The position numbers were made by a program, and so were the translations under genes. Shown piece by piece: positions 25,967 to 35,361 of a DNA stretch of 64,000 nt (the first letter of the stretch is position 1; every line of letters starts with the position of its first letter). The stretch is from Phycisphaeraceae bacterium (GTDB lineage: Bacteria > Planctomycetota > Phycisphaerae > Phycisphaerales > Phycisphaeraceae): NCBI GenBank assembly GCA_002704825.1, contig PAIY01000193.1:25729-89728 (forward strand), read 5' to 3'. The notes under the pieces are model-generated. The model was not told the origin of the DNA. It ran no database searches and saw only the letters and a program-made list of their open reading frames with translations.

Positions 25967-28900
25967 TTACGGCTGTCCAGGTAGACGGCAATCGGTACGT
26001 ACTTTGCTGCTGCCATCGGGGTTGACGTATTGTTCCTGAATCGTCATGGCCCCGCCACCAATCAACCAATCGCCATATAATGGGATCGCACCGCGATTCC
26101 AGATATCATTCATTTGCTCTGCTGGTGTTCTTGGGTAACCTTCATTTCGGCCACCAAATTCTTGTGTAAACGGCAGGTCTTGACCTTGCTTTTGATATCC
26201 AAGAACACGACAAACTTCGGTTGCACCGGGATTAAGCCATCTGTAATAAGTTAGAGGTTCTTCCGGGGCATTGCCCAGCGGCAAGTGAAGATCGACACGC
26301 ATATCATCATCTACTGATGGCGTCGGTTCATCTCTCATTTCAATTGTTCCCATTGTAGTCGACCTGGGCCAGATCGCTGCAAAAAGATGCGTCGCGTCAA
26401 AACCAAATTCTGTAAACAGTTCAATGTCGGGTCCCATTTCAGCCCGAAGTTGCTTCAAATAATATACACCTGCCTCATCGCTACCAGGATAAGCGCCCCA
26501 TCCGGCACCATAGGTATCCAGGTAAAAGGATGTCACGCCTTGATCCCGGAGTCTTTCAAAGCGACGATTGGCCATTCGAAGATGTGTATAATCAAACGGA
26601 TTAAAATTCGCAACATTGTCTATTTCGTTTGTTTGCTGATACGCAATATGATTGGGACGAGCGAAAAATCCAAATCGTTTTCCTGACAATGTCGTTTTAA
26701 AGTATTCACGTAAATCCGGCAATGTATCTTCAACAACTTGCGGGAATACATCAAAATCGGGTCTGTAATTGACGCCACGTGGATTCATCCCTGTCACTGA
26801 CCAGAAAATAATCGGCCCTGTGTTGTGACTGGCAAGACTACCTACGCGTGCATTCAAGAAATTACTTTGCCACCCCAAACTGTCCATGCCTTCACGAAAT
26901 GCATATGGATTATTGGGATCAATCGGATCATCAGCATTACGAGCTGAACAGACACTGATAACGTGTATTCTAAAATCAGCACTGTATTGCACGGGTCCAT
27001 AATAGGCATTGAACCAATTTTTATATGGGCTGAGCAGATAACGGAAATCAGGCGTGTAATTCGCTGTTTTTTCAGCAAACCGCAGCACAATTTTATACTT
27101 GGCTATCGTCCCCGGAGCCACAGGCGCGTTACGCATCTTACACTTCATGTTCTTGTTGTTGGATGAAGCAATATTCGACAATTCGATTTTCAATGGCCTG
27201 AATTTGTGCTCAATATAATTGATACCAATTCCTTTTTGTCCGTCGACGATCGTGGTCACAGGACTATAGGTCTCACCACTTGGATAATACGTCCCCATCT
27301 TGAAGGACACATCCGCAGATGAATCCAAAACAAAATTCATATCCATCCAATTTCCGATCTGGTAATAATAGTCAGAATCGGTGTTATCAACTGTTACTGT
27401 CAAGTATAAATCAGGGCCAACAATTTTATGATCATAAATCAGCTTGGTACTGTTGTAGGTATGGGTCACAACACAGTGATCCGGCCCATCATTTTCAATT
27501 TGAGGATTTTCCTTGAATGTGTTATGAACACTGGCACTGGAATTACCAACAAACGCATACAACTCGCCAACCCCTGCAGAAAAATAGCTCGAGGTAGGTA
27601 ATCTTGTTCCCGACCAGCCATTCTTAAGCCAATCGCGTTTAGGGGCATAACCGGTTTGATTCGTCAAGGCGAAAGAATACCCATCGATTGTCGTGGTGCG
27701 CCCGGTCATCACCGTCACGTTATTGAGCTTTAACTCCGTCAGGCCATTATCAGCATCACAAACAAACGATAATTGCGCACTCGAAGCAGGGTCTGGTTTT
27801 TCAATCGTCAACTCACCAACCGTTGAATCTGTCAATGTTTCAGAGATGCTTCCATTATTATATGTCGCCGTTGCCACAACATCATAAACACCTTGAGACA
27901 GGTCCGTTCCACCAGGCATCGTAGCTGTCCACGAACCATTGGTCGCATTATGCGTTGCCGTGACATTACTGACAACTTCAGTACCGCTGCTGTCTCTCAC
28001 AGAAACAGTCACGCCAAGAATATCACCCGTCTTAAATTCTTTGACGCCACCAAACCAGCCAGTAATTTCAGATGGGCTTTGATCGAGTGTTTGGTAGGCA
28101 ACACGCACTTCGGGCAAAATCGTGAGTGTCCCTGTTGCGGTTGCTTCATTGCCATTTTTATCCACGGCTTTGGCGACAACCGTGTACTGCCCATAATCAA
28201 GCGGATTGGCAGGCAGACCCGTTGGCTGATCATTTTCATCATATGTCAGATACCAGTTTTGCAGCGCGGACACAGTCCATTTATTGTCGACGATTTGCGC
28301 AGGTTTCTTTTGGTATGGAATGTAATTACTGTTATCCGGATTAAGAATCTTATACGTGACAGTCACCTCAGAGACATCGGGAAGATCATCGATGGTCCCA
28401 CTGAGCCCAGGCTTAACAAGGCTGGTCGTCATGTCAGTCACTGTAATGGACGGAAGTGTTTGATCCATACTCGTGTTAATGATCAAATCATCGCTGGCGG
28501 TACCGGTTTGACCGGAGACACTGGTTGCTAAAACATTAATTGAATAGGTTGCATTAGCAAGTGCTGTAATCTGGGATGCAAAAATGGACCACGTACCATT
28601 GATAACCTGCGCCTGAAGATTCTGTCCATTAATACTGACAATCACACTTTCGATTGAGCCAGTAACGGTGCCATATATTTCCGGCGTCGTATCCGCGGTT
28701 TGAAGTGATGATGTGATTGTTACGATCGGTGTATCTGTGTCGACAATCAATTGCCCAGTAAACGTACCCGTATTGCCAGCAAGATCAACTGCAGAGACAC
28801 TGACGGGATATGTACCGTCAGTCAAAGTTGAGAACGCCCCATTGGGCAGCGTCCATGTCGAACCTGCAATGGCTGCAGTCACTGTCGCACCATTGACCGT

Positions 28901-31900
28901 AACACTGACACTGGTAACAGCTTCACTCAACGTACCAGACCATTGAAGAAGCGCAGGATCACTGGTGGTCAAGGGAGAACTGAATGACGCCACCGGACCA
29001 ATCGTATCAATGGTCAATTCATTGGAAGTTGTATCAAAACTGAAAGAACCAGCCTGATTGGTGGCTTTGGCAAGAATACTATGAACACCATCGGGAATGG
29101 CGGTAAGTAGATTGCCATCAACTGTCCACGTCGTTCCTGTGACAGTGGCCGTATGCGTTTGGGTCCCCACCGAAACAAGCACCACTGCCAGAGGATCACT
29201 CACGGTGCCTGTAAGCGTTGGCTTTGAAACAGTCGCAACCTGCGAGTTTACAGTGACGATTGGTGTCGAAAAATCAATAGTCAACTGACTTGTTGCACTA
29301 CCCACATTGCCAGCAAGATCACCCGCTTGAAGCGATACCGTATAAACCCCTTGAGTAAGGGCTGTGATGGTATTGCTTTGAATCGACCATGTGGTTCCGT
29401 TGACAGTGGCATTATATTCCTGATTATCGATTGTGACTTTGACCCAAGCATCAGGATCGTCAACATAACCTTGAAGTGCCGGGCTCGCGGTACTGGCATA
29501 AATAGCGGACATACTCACCACTGGTGCAGTGGTGTCAGTCCCACCGATGAACATCGGCACAAGCACACGCGGTTGATCGGCACTGAAAGTCAAAGTGGAG
29601 TCATTCAGCGTCCCTGACGATATGGACATGCCATGGGTCTGGCCTCCCCAACCATCAAACGTTGAACCGGTCGGGCCAGTACCGGCTGATACGGTCACGT
29701 TGCTGCCTTGAACATAGGTTCCCCCACCGGTGGCTCCGCTGGCATAATCGCCGGCAAACGAAATGACAGGCTTGGCCTTGAATACAGGCACCAAAACCCG
29801 ACTTGCGGAATCAGCTGTGAATGAAAGTGTGGCACTGCCCAAACCGGACAAGCCCGCGGTTTCTCCCTGCCAATTGCTAAATACATAACCTTCAGCAGGC
29901 ACGGCGGTGAGATTGACGCTGTCATTGGAGACAATATCGCTGCTGCCACCGTACGAAATACCGACACTGCTATGGCTCAATGTGGCTACACCCGTCAATT
30001 CAGCAACGGATGCCGAACCGATCGCCTGACCAAAGGCATACACTGCACCTTTGTTGCTGGTGATTCGGGCAGCACCGGAAACCACCCATTGATCGGATGT
30101 TGCCATGGAATAGCCAAGTTGAGCACCATGTGACGGCGTTGATGCAGTTATATCGGTCTGCGTCCAGCTTTGGCCATCCCATTCAAAACAACAGACCACA
30201 CCAGCATCGCCGATATAGGTATCAACGGTTGTTGTGGGAGCGCCAGCAAATATCTTGTTGCCTGATACGGCCACTGAATAGGCCAACCATTCAGTCGGCA
30301 ATGTACCCGTATTCACTAATTTATGTTCAACCCATGATCCAGAAGGACTATCCCATTGAAAGGCATAGACCGCACCGTCAAAACTATTTTCGCACCATGC
30401 ACCTGCGACGACCCATTGATCATTAACAGCGACCGCAGAGCCAAAACGCGCATTGTTGCTCGGGACCGAAGCGAACAAGGATGGTTTGGCTTGCCATGCT
30501 GTCCCATTCCAATCAAAGACAACAGCACCGCCAGCCCATCCGACTGTTCCACCGCTGCCATCATCCGCATCATGCAGCGGCGCACCAGCAATGATTCGAT
30601 CGCCTGAAATGGCCACAGCAGATCCCAACCGTCCATCGCCAGACCATCCTAAAGCGAGCTGTGTCCCCCAGTCATCCTCCACATCATCCCATTCAAACAC
30701 ATAGACTGCGTGATTGCCCGAGGAGCCAACCACCAGCCGATTGCCGTCCATATCCAGGGCACTTCCAAACTGTGCATTATTATCCGTACCGACACCAGCA
30801 GGTAGAACCAACATCGTGGGTGAACCCCACGTGTCACCGGTCCTCTGGTACGTAAAGACGGCACCGGAATCCGTCCCTTTACCATCATAAGCATATGCGC
30901 CTACGACGATACGGTCACCTTCGATCGCCACTGCCGTTCCATAATAATCGCTTGCTTCAATATCCGATGGCAATGACAGTGCGACAGGTGTCCCCCATTG
31001 ATCAGCAATTGAATCCCACTTACTTACATACACGTAACCCTGTAAAGCAGGGTCAGCTTCCCATGACCATGTGGCAGTGGCAACCATCCAATCACCGGAC
31101 ACATCCACGTCATAGCCGAATCGATTACCCGTCACCAGTGCATCAATAACATCCTCTTGAGGGAGTGTTGCAGATGCTGTCAAGCTGCCAATCGAATCAC
31201 GGTAAAGTGCACCCGTAGCTGATTGATCGCCAGGCGCACCAATAAGAATACTGTCATCACCAATGGCTACGGATTGACCTAATAAGTCACCAGACGAGCT
31301 TTCAGATTCATATGATTGATCAAGTACCCAACTCGAGCCATCCCGTTGATAGACATAGGCGGCACCTGCGTTTGAACCATACGCTGGCGCACCAACAACC
31401 AACAGATCATCGGACACACTGACACTGGCACCAAAACCTGCAACCGAAGTACCAGTCGTGATGGGTGTCGGGCTGGACCATTGAGACCCATTCCAATCAT
31501 AGAGACAGGCTTTGGTGTCACCAGGTGCACCGACAAGCAATTGATCTGAATCAAGTGACACACTGCTTCCCAACTGTTCGCCGGTCGCACCATTAAGTTG
31601 TTCCGGCGATGTCTGGCTCCAGGAGGTGCTGCTAGCATCGCGAGTATAAATGAAGACCGCACCGGCTCCCGAGTTATTCAATGGCGCCCCAACAGCCAAA
31701 CGGTTGCCGGACATCGACAGCGTTGTCGAGGTACTGATTGCCCCGCTTGCGCCAGTCGCTTCTGTGAGTGTATCCACTTCGACCCACTGCCCGTTAGATA
31801 GCTCGTAAACAAAACCAATCGATGTACTGCCGGGGGACAAAACAGCCAGGTAATCACCCCAGAGGGTAACGCCAAAACCGTACTTTCCGTTGGTTGCCTG

Positions 31901-32671
31901 ATCCGAGGGCGTGAGTTTGGCTGCCTGCAACCAACGTCCATTGGTTAACTCAAAAACGTAGGCAGCACCCACCTGATTGTTCGAACCATCCGCACCAATC
32001 ACAGCCCGTGTTGCTGAAAGACTCACGCTTCTGCCAAAATGCGCATTGGCTGCGATATCAATACCACTTATTTTCTGATATTCACTCCAAATCCGACCAT
32101 CCCACTTATAAAGATATGCAACGCCGGCATCTATGCCATAACTGTCGTTACCGGGTGCACCAACGATCGCCCATTCCCCATCAACTGCAAGCACACTCCC
32201 CAATTCAGAACCCGTCCCTGCATCAGGCGAAACAAGCTTCAAAAGCAAGTCTTCAACACGATCTGTCACCTGAACCGAAATCGTTACCGTCGTTGACTGC
32301 GCCTGACCATCGCTGGCATAAACTGTAAACGCTGGAAGATCGCCAGCCTCAACACCATTTGTCCCGGAATTCCATACCAAGGTCTGCCCTGCATCAAGCG
32401 TGGTTCCAGCAGATACATCAACACCATTCTTAAACAACGTACCGGAAGAGACGGAAGGGATAACGAATTGAATGGAATCACCATTCATATCTTGAGCATC
32501 TGTTGCACCGAGTATCGCCTCATAGGAAATCACAAATGGCTTACCCAGCGATACTGTCCCAATTGTTTGAGGAGATGAAACCGTCGGCGCATCATTGGCA
32601 TAAAGAATGGACGGAAGAATAGCAATTGCCAACATGATGGTGGCAATACGACAATATGTTTGCATTGACAT
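25967..32671 (-). CDS. Giant secreted multidomain protein (FG-GAP propeller, Ig-like repeats, C-terminal catalytic-like domain)
   Basis: 2234 residues with a signal peptide (ATIMLAIAILPSILYA then NDAP). ATG at 32671 follows AGGGAGA. Domain order by eye: cadherin-like ~28-135; about a dozen FG-GAP-like repeats ~140-900 with recurring GDRIVVGA/GAVYVFE-type units, an integrin-alpha-like propeller; two bacterial-repeat (InlB-like) modules ~900-1060; four or more Ig-like beta domains ~1060-1600; and a C-terminal ~600 residues with beta-strands then a TIM-barrel-like region (GVTSFYLDTYGAGWG, LFTEFGFDATHLFA) whose Asp (~2050) and Glu are candidate catalytic residues. Probably a cell-surface or secreted glycan-binding and -cleaving protein; the catalytic family was not assigned. 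Confidence 0.7.
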   Translation of the reverse strand: MSMQTYCRIATIMLAIAILPSILYANDAPTVSSPQTIGTVSLGKPFVISYEAILGATDAQDMNGDSIQFVIPSVSSGTLFKNGVDVSAGTTLDAGQTLVWNSGTNGVEAGDLPAFTVYASDGQAQSTTVTISVQVTDRVEDLLLKLVSPDAGTGSELGSVLAVDGEWAIVGAPGNDSYGIDAGVAYLYKWDGRIWSEYQKISGIDIAANAHFGRSVSLSATRAVIGADGSNNQVGAAYVFELTNGRWLQAAKLTPSDQATNGKYGFGVTLWGDYLAVLSPGSTSIGFVYELSNGQWVEVDTLTEATGASGAISTSTTLSMSGNRLAVGAPLNNSGAGAVFIYTRDASSTSWSQTSPEQLNGATGEQLGSSVSLDSDQLLVGAPGDTKACLYDWNGSQWSSPTPITTGTSVAGFGASVSVSDDLLVVGAPAYGSNAGAAYVYQRDGSSWVLDQSYESESSSGDLLGQSVAIGDDSILIGAPGDQSATGALYRDSIGSLTASATLPQEDVIDALVTGNRFGYDVDVSGDWMVATATWSWEADPALQGYVYVSKWDSIADQWGTPVALSLPSDIEASDYYGTAVAIEGDRIVVGAYAYDGKGTDSGAVFTYQRTGDTWGSPTMLVLPAGVGTDNNAQFGSALDMDGNRLVVGSSGNHAVYVFEWDDVEDDWGTQLALGWSGDGRLGSAVAISGDRIIAGAPLHDADDGSGGTVGWAGGAVVFDWNGTAWQAKPSLFASVPSNNARFGSAVAVNDQWVVAGAWCENSFDGAVYAFQWDSPSGSWVEHKLVNTGTLPTEWLAYSVAVSGNKIFAGAPTTTVDTYIGDAGVVCCFEWDGQSWTQTDITASTPSHGAQLGYSMATSDQWVVSGAARITSNKGAVYAFGQAIGSASVAELTGVATLSHSSVGISYGGSSDIVSNDSVNLTAVPAEGYVFSNWQGETAGLSGLGSATLSFTADSASRVLVPVFKAKPVISFAGDYASGATGGGTYVQGSNVTVSAGTGPTGSTFDGWGGQTHGMSISSGTLNDSTLTFSADQPRVLVPMFIGGTDTTAPVVSMSAIYASTASPALQGYVDDPDAWVKVTIDNQEYNATVNGTTWSIQSNTITALTQGVYTVSLQAGDLAGNVGSATSQLTIDFSTPIVTVNSQVATVSKPTLTGTVSDPLAVVLVSVGTQTHTATVTGTTWTVDGNLLTAIPDGVHSILAKATNQAGSFSFDTTSNELTIDTIGPVASFSSPLTTSDPALLQWSGTLSEAVTSVSVTVNGATVTAAIAGSTWTLPNGAFSTLTDGTYPVSVSAVDLAGNTGTFTGQLIVDTDTPIVTITSSLQTADTTPEIYGTVTGSIESVIVSINGQNLQAQVINGTWSIFASQITALANATYSINVLATSVSGQTGTASDDLIINTSMDQTLPSITVTDMTTSLVKPGLSGTIDDLPDVSEVTVTYKILNPDNSNYIPYQKKPAQIVDNKWTVSALQNWYLTYDENDQPTGLPANPLDYGQYTVVAKAVDKNGNEATATGTLTILPEVRVAYQTLDQSPSEITGWFGGVKEFKTGDILGVTVSVRDSSGTEVVSNVTATHNATNGSWTATMPGGTDLSQGVYDVVATATYNNGSISETLTDSTVGELTIEKPDPASSAQLSFVCDADNGLTELKLNNVTVMTGRTTTIDGYSFALTNQTGYAPKRDWLKNGWSGTRLPTSSYFSAGVGELYAFVGNSSASVHNTFKENPQIENDGPDHCVVTHTYNSTKLIYDHKIVGPDLYLTVTVDNTDSDYYYQIGNWMDMNFVLDSSADVSFKMGTYYPSGETYSPVTTIVDGQKGIGINYIEHKFRPLKIELSNIASSNNKNMKCKMRNAPVAPGTIAKYKIVLRFAEKTANYTPDFRYLLSPYKNWFNAYYGPVQYSADFRIHVISVCSARNADDPIDPNNPYAFREGMDSLGWQSNFLNARVGSLASHNTGPIIFWSVTGMNPRGVNYRPDFDVFPQVVEDTLPDLREYFKTTLSGKRFGFFARPNHIAYQQTNEIDNVANFNPFDYTHLRMANRRFERLRDQGVTSFYLDTYGAGWGAYPGSDEAGVYYLKQLRAEMGPDIELFTEFGFDATHLFAAIWPRSTTMGTIEMRDEPTPSVDDDMRVDLHLPLGNAPEEPLTYYRWLNPGATEVCRVLGYQKQGQDLPFTQEFGGRNEGYPRTPAEQMNDIWNRGAIPLYGDWLIGGGAMTIQEQYVNPDGSSKVRTDCRLPGQP

Positions 32672-33747
32672 AATGTCTCCCTGGAATAGAAGTGTTTAAG
32701 TAGTTTTACCTACCCGGACAATATCACAAAATGCACAAGCTACTTTTTACAACTTACCAGTTCAAAGACGATAAAGCAATAGAAAATGACCCTGCCAGTA
32801 ACACATATCAATTTTAAATAATCGCAGCTTAACAAGGCTAGCCTGCTTGCACGAAAACACCAATTAGTTAAGCATTTGTATTAATAACAAATAAAATAAA
32901 AATGCACCATCCCTACCAATCATGCAGATTTCTCAAGAAAAATCAGCGATTAACACTCGTCTCGACAACTTGCCCCCGCGCGTGAATACTTAACAATTCA
33001 AACAGAAAAAAAACAGTGTGCACGACATATACTCAAACCCAGCAAGCAATCACCACACAAAAATATAAATAATTGAATAACAATTTAGATTAACATAGAA
33101 AAATTTGATATCAAAAATAAATAAAGCCACCCCATAAACCTTACTCAAACCCAACGAAGTATCAACCTGACATTTGATTACAACAAACTGAATATGAAAC
33201 TTCAAAGCCAAACAATCGCAATGCCACCAAAATACAAACGGCGAAGACACCAACAACAATCTACTTTTCTTCTCACGCCAAAACCTTGCAAAGCCCCAGC
33301 CAAGGCTCTCATCCTGATAGCGATTGACAGATTGACTATTAGAACGTTCCGAATCCATCTGGAGCTTTCAATCACAAACATCTGTCACTGAGACAACCGG
33401 GCCGTGTGTATTGATATGGTATGAAAGATCAATTGCCAATAAATATGAAACAGCAGGATTCACTCACAGCAGCCAGCGTATTGGATTGGTAGAAACAAAT
33501 CGCTTATCTCCGCATGGGCAAGATTCCAAGCTGAACTGCTTAAACAGAATGCTATCCCCCATCTCACATGATCAGCCGAGTCACCGCGCAAACGGCGTTT
33601 GAGACACTTGGCCAGGTCGAACCAGAAATCGTCTCAAATCATGCAACGTCAATCGTCTCTGTTTTACCCCATATGCAAAAATCTCCCGCACCAACACGCA
33701 TTCTCAAAAGAATGCAAATGCTTATGCAAGAGATCTTTACGTGTAAG
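32672..33747. other. AT-rich gene-free stretch
   Basis: 1076 bases between the giant gene and tRNA-Ser. It is clearly more AT-rich than its flanks, especially 32700-33200, and has short A tracts. No protein with a recognisable motif or ribosome site was found; a 102-codon reading frame at 33050-33358 looks random. No hairpin terminator, phage integrase remnant or att repeat was seen by eye. The left end must hold the promoter of the giant gene. Confidence 0.5.
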
Positions 33748-33834
33748 CGGAGAGAGTGGGATTCGAACCCACGGTGGACCGGAGTCCACACTAGTTTTCG
33801 AGACTAGCACATTCAACCGCTCTGTCATCTCTCC
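33748..33834 (-). tRNA. tRNA-Ser(CGA)
   Basis: 87 bases on the minus strand. Acceptor stem GGAGAGA/TCTCTCC, anticodon stem CTAGT/ACTAG around a CTCGAAA loop giving anticodon CGA, a long variable arm (TGGACTCCGGTCCA, stem-forming) and T loop GTTCGAATCCC. Discriminator is G at 33748 and CCA is not encoded. The long variable arm is characteristic of serine tRNAs. Confidence 0.95.
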
Positions 33835-33977
33835 GGTTGTGTATTGTGTTGAGCACTATATTGTCTAAGCTTGAGGCTAATTGTCAAATGCATTTCACAG
33901 CGAAAAACCAACCACTGCTTTAAACCCGTAAATTGCATAATTTCATATTGTTACAAATATATTGACAGTCCAGCAAG

Positions 33978-34931
33978 TTAAGCACCCACCGTTTTCTGAT
34001 CACCCCGCAGCACGCGTAAGGTCACCGGCAGGTTAAAGTGCATGTCCTCTTCGACGAAGTAAAACTCTTCGACCTCACCGCCGTACTGATCGAGCAACTC
34101 ACTGACAATTTCCTGAACCAGATGCTCCGGTGCTGAAGCACCCGCAGTGATGACCACCGTCTGATCCGCATGGAACCAGTCATGCTCCAGCTCGGATTTA
34201 TCATCGATGAGTTTGGCAGGGGTGCCATCCAGGTGAGCGATTTCCATCAGGCGGACGGAGTTGGAGCTATTCTTTGAGCCTATGACCAACACCATATCGG
34301 CATCGGAAGCCCCGCTGCGGATCGCATCCTGGCGGTTGGTCGTCGCGTAACAGATGTCCTCGGACGGCGGGATTTTGGCGTTGGGATACTTCTTCTTGAT
34401 CGCACCGATGATCCGCTCTGCATCATCGCGGCTGAGTGTGGTCTGGGTGATGTAGGCGATCTTGTCCTCGGTGGTGAATGGCAGATTCTCCACGTCTTCG
34501 GGCGACTCCACAATGGTAATCGCATTGGGGGCCTCACCGACAGTGCCTTCGACTTCATCATGGCCGGCGTGACCGATGAGCAGGATATTATAACCCTGTC
34601 TGGCATAGCGGATCGCTTCCATATGCACCTTGGTCACCAGCGGGCAGGTGGCGTCGATCATCGTACAGCCACGCTTCTTGGCAGCGTTACGCACCGCAGG
34701 TGAAACACCATGAGCACTGAAGATCACCGTGGAGTTGGCGGGCACGTCTTCAATGCCATCCACAAAGACCACGCCTTCCTTGACGAACTGATCGACAACA
34801 TGACGGTTATGGACGATTTCGTGATAGACGTACAACGGCGTACCGACGATCTTGAGCGCTTCTTCGACGGTTTGAATCGCCATGTTCACGCCCGCACAAA
34901 AGCCACGCGGATTAGCCAGCAGAATTTTCAT
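33978..34931 (-). CDS. ispH: 4-Hydroxy-3-methylbut-2-enyl diphosphate reductase
   Basis: 317 residues, IspH/LytB, last step of the non-mevalonate isoprenoid pathway: reduces HMBPP to IPP and DMAPP with a 4Fe-4S cluster. The three cluster cysteines are in PRGFCAGV, DATCPLVTKVH and SEDICYATTNRQ; HNRHVVD and SAHGVSP provide the substrate-binding His residues and EVEGTVGE the catalytic Glu. Length matches bacterial IspH. Monocistronic, 130 bases from tRNA-Ser. This housekeeping gene shows the segment is chromosomal. Confidence 0.96.
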   Translation of the reverse strand: MKILLANPRGFCAGVNMAIQTVEEALKIVGTPLYVYHEIVHNRHVVDQFVKEGVVFVDGIEDVPANSTVIFSAHGVSPAVRNAAKKRGCTMIDATCPLVTKVHMEAIRYARQGYNILLIGHAGHDEVEGTVGEAPNAITIVESPEDVENLPFTTEDKIAYITQTTLSRDDAERIIGAIKKKYPNAKIPPSEDICYATTNRQDAIRSGASDADMVLVIGSKNSSNSVRLMEIAHLDGTPAKLIDDKSELEHDWFHADQTVVITAGASAPEHLVQEIVSELLDQYGGEVEEFYFVEEDMHFNLPVTLRVLRGDQKTVGA

Positions 34932-35045
34932 GAAGGTTTCTTTCGGTCAACATTCAAAGGATTACCAAACACTATCATAGCTGCTTTGGGCGTTAAGGTG
35001 TAGGACAGCTAAAACGGACAGAATCATCCTGAAAAATAGCCGTCA

Positions 35046-35063
35046 CTTATCTATACTGATAAG
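35046..35063. promoter_or_regulatory. Inverted repeat CTTATC-tatact-GATAAG
   Basis: Perfect 6+6+6 inverted repeat directly upstream of the zinc-ribbon gene remnant at 35065 and 115 bases upstream of ispH on the other strand. Symmetry is seen; a role as operator is only possible. Confidence 0.3.
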
Positions 35064-35064
35064 C

Positions 35065-35361
35065 ATGAATTCGATGTATTTCGCTTCCGGGGTTGGCATG
35101 CCAACAATCATTTTCTCGCTGTGCCTGTTGGGATTGGGAGGCTATCTCTGCTACTTTGCCAAACGCAGAAAACGGCGTGGCCAGCACCCCCACTGCCGAC
35201 ACTGTGACTATCAACTCACCGGCATGACCGACCAACAAACCAGCTGTCAGCGAGACTTCAGACGAATCCTACCCCAGCCAAAATCGTCATCGTTGATAAG
35301 TCGGATACCGCGGAATCAGAGTAATGAATACTACTGTTGCTTAAGAGTCACCTTCAGATAA
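35065..35361 (+). pseudogene. Truncated zinc-ribbon membrane protein
   Basis: The first ~61 residues align with the zinc-ribbon membrane protein at 41556: same N-terminal membrane segment (residues ~12-31), and HPHCRHCDYQLTGMTDQQ matching QPHCRKCDYQLTGMTTEQ position for position. Where the other copy completes its zinc site with CCPEC, this one reads SCQRD, so the last Cys is lost; the following ~34 residues are unlike the paralogue and the frame runs 31 bases into the 3' end of the opposite-strand hydrolase. It looks like a fragment left after deletion or rearrangement. It could still be expressed as a small membrane protein. Confidence 0.5.

Noticed and set aside
33050..33358. 102-codon open frame in the AT-rich region
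   Set aside because: Low-complexity, hydrophobic and aromatic-rich C-terminus, no ribosome site and no family resemblance; most likely chance in AT-rich DNA.
32672..33747. Phage or integron remnant beside tRNA-Ser
   Set aside because: No integrase, no duplicated tRNA end and no repeat flank found by eye; composition alone is not enough.
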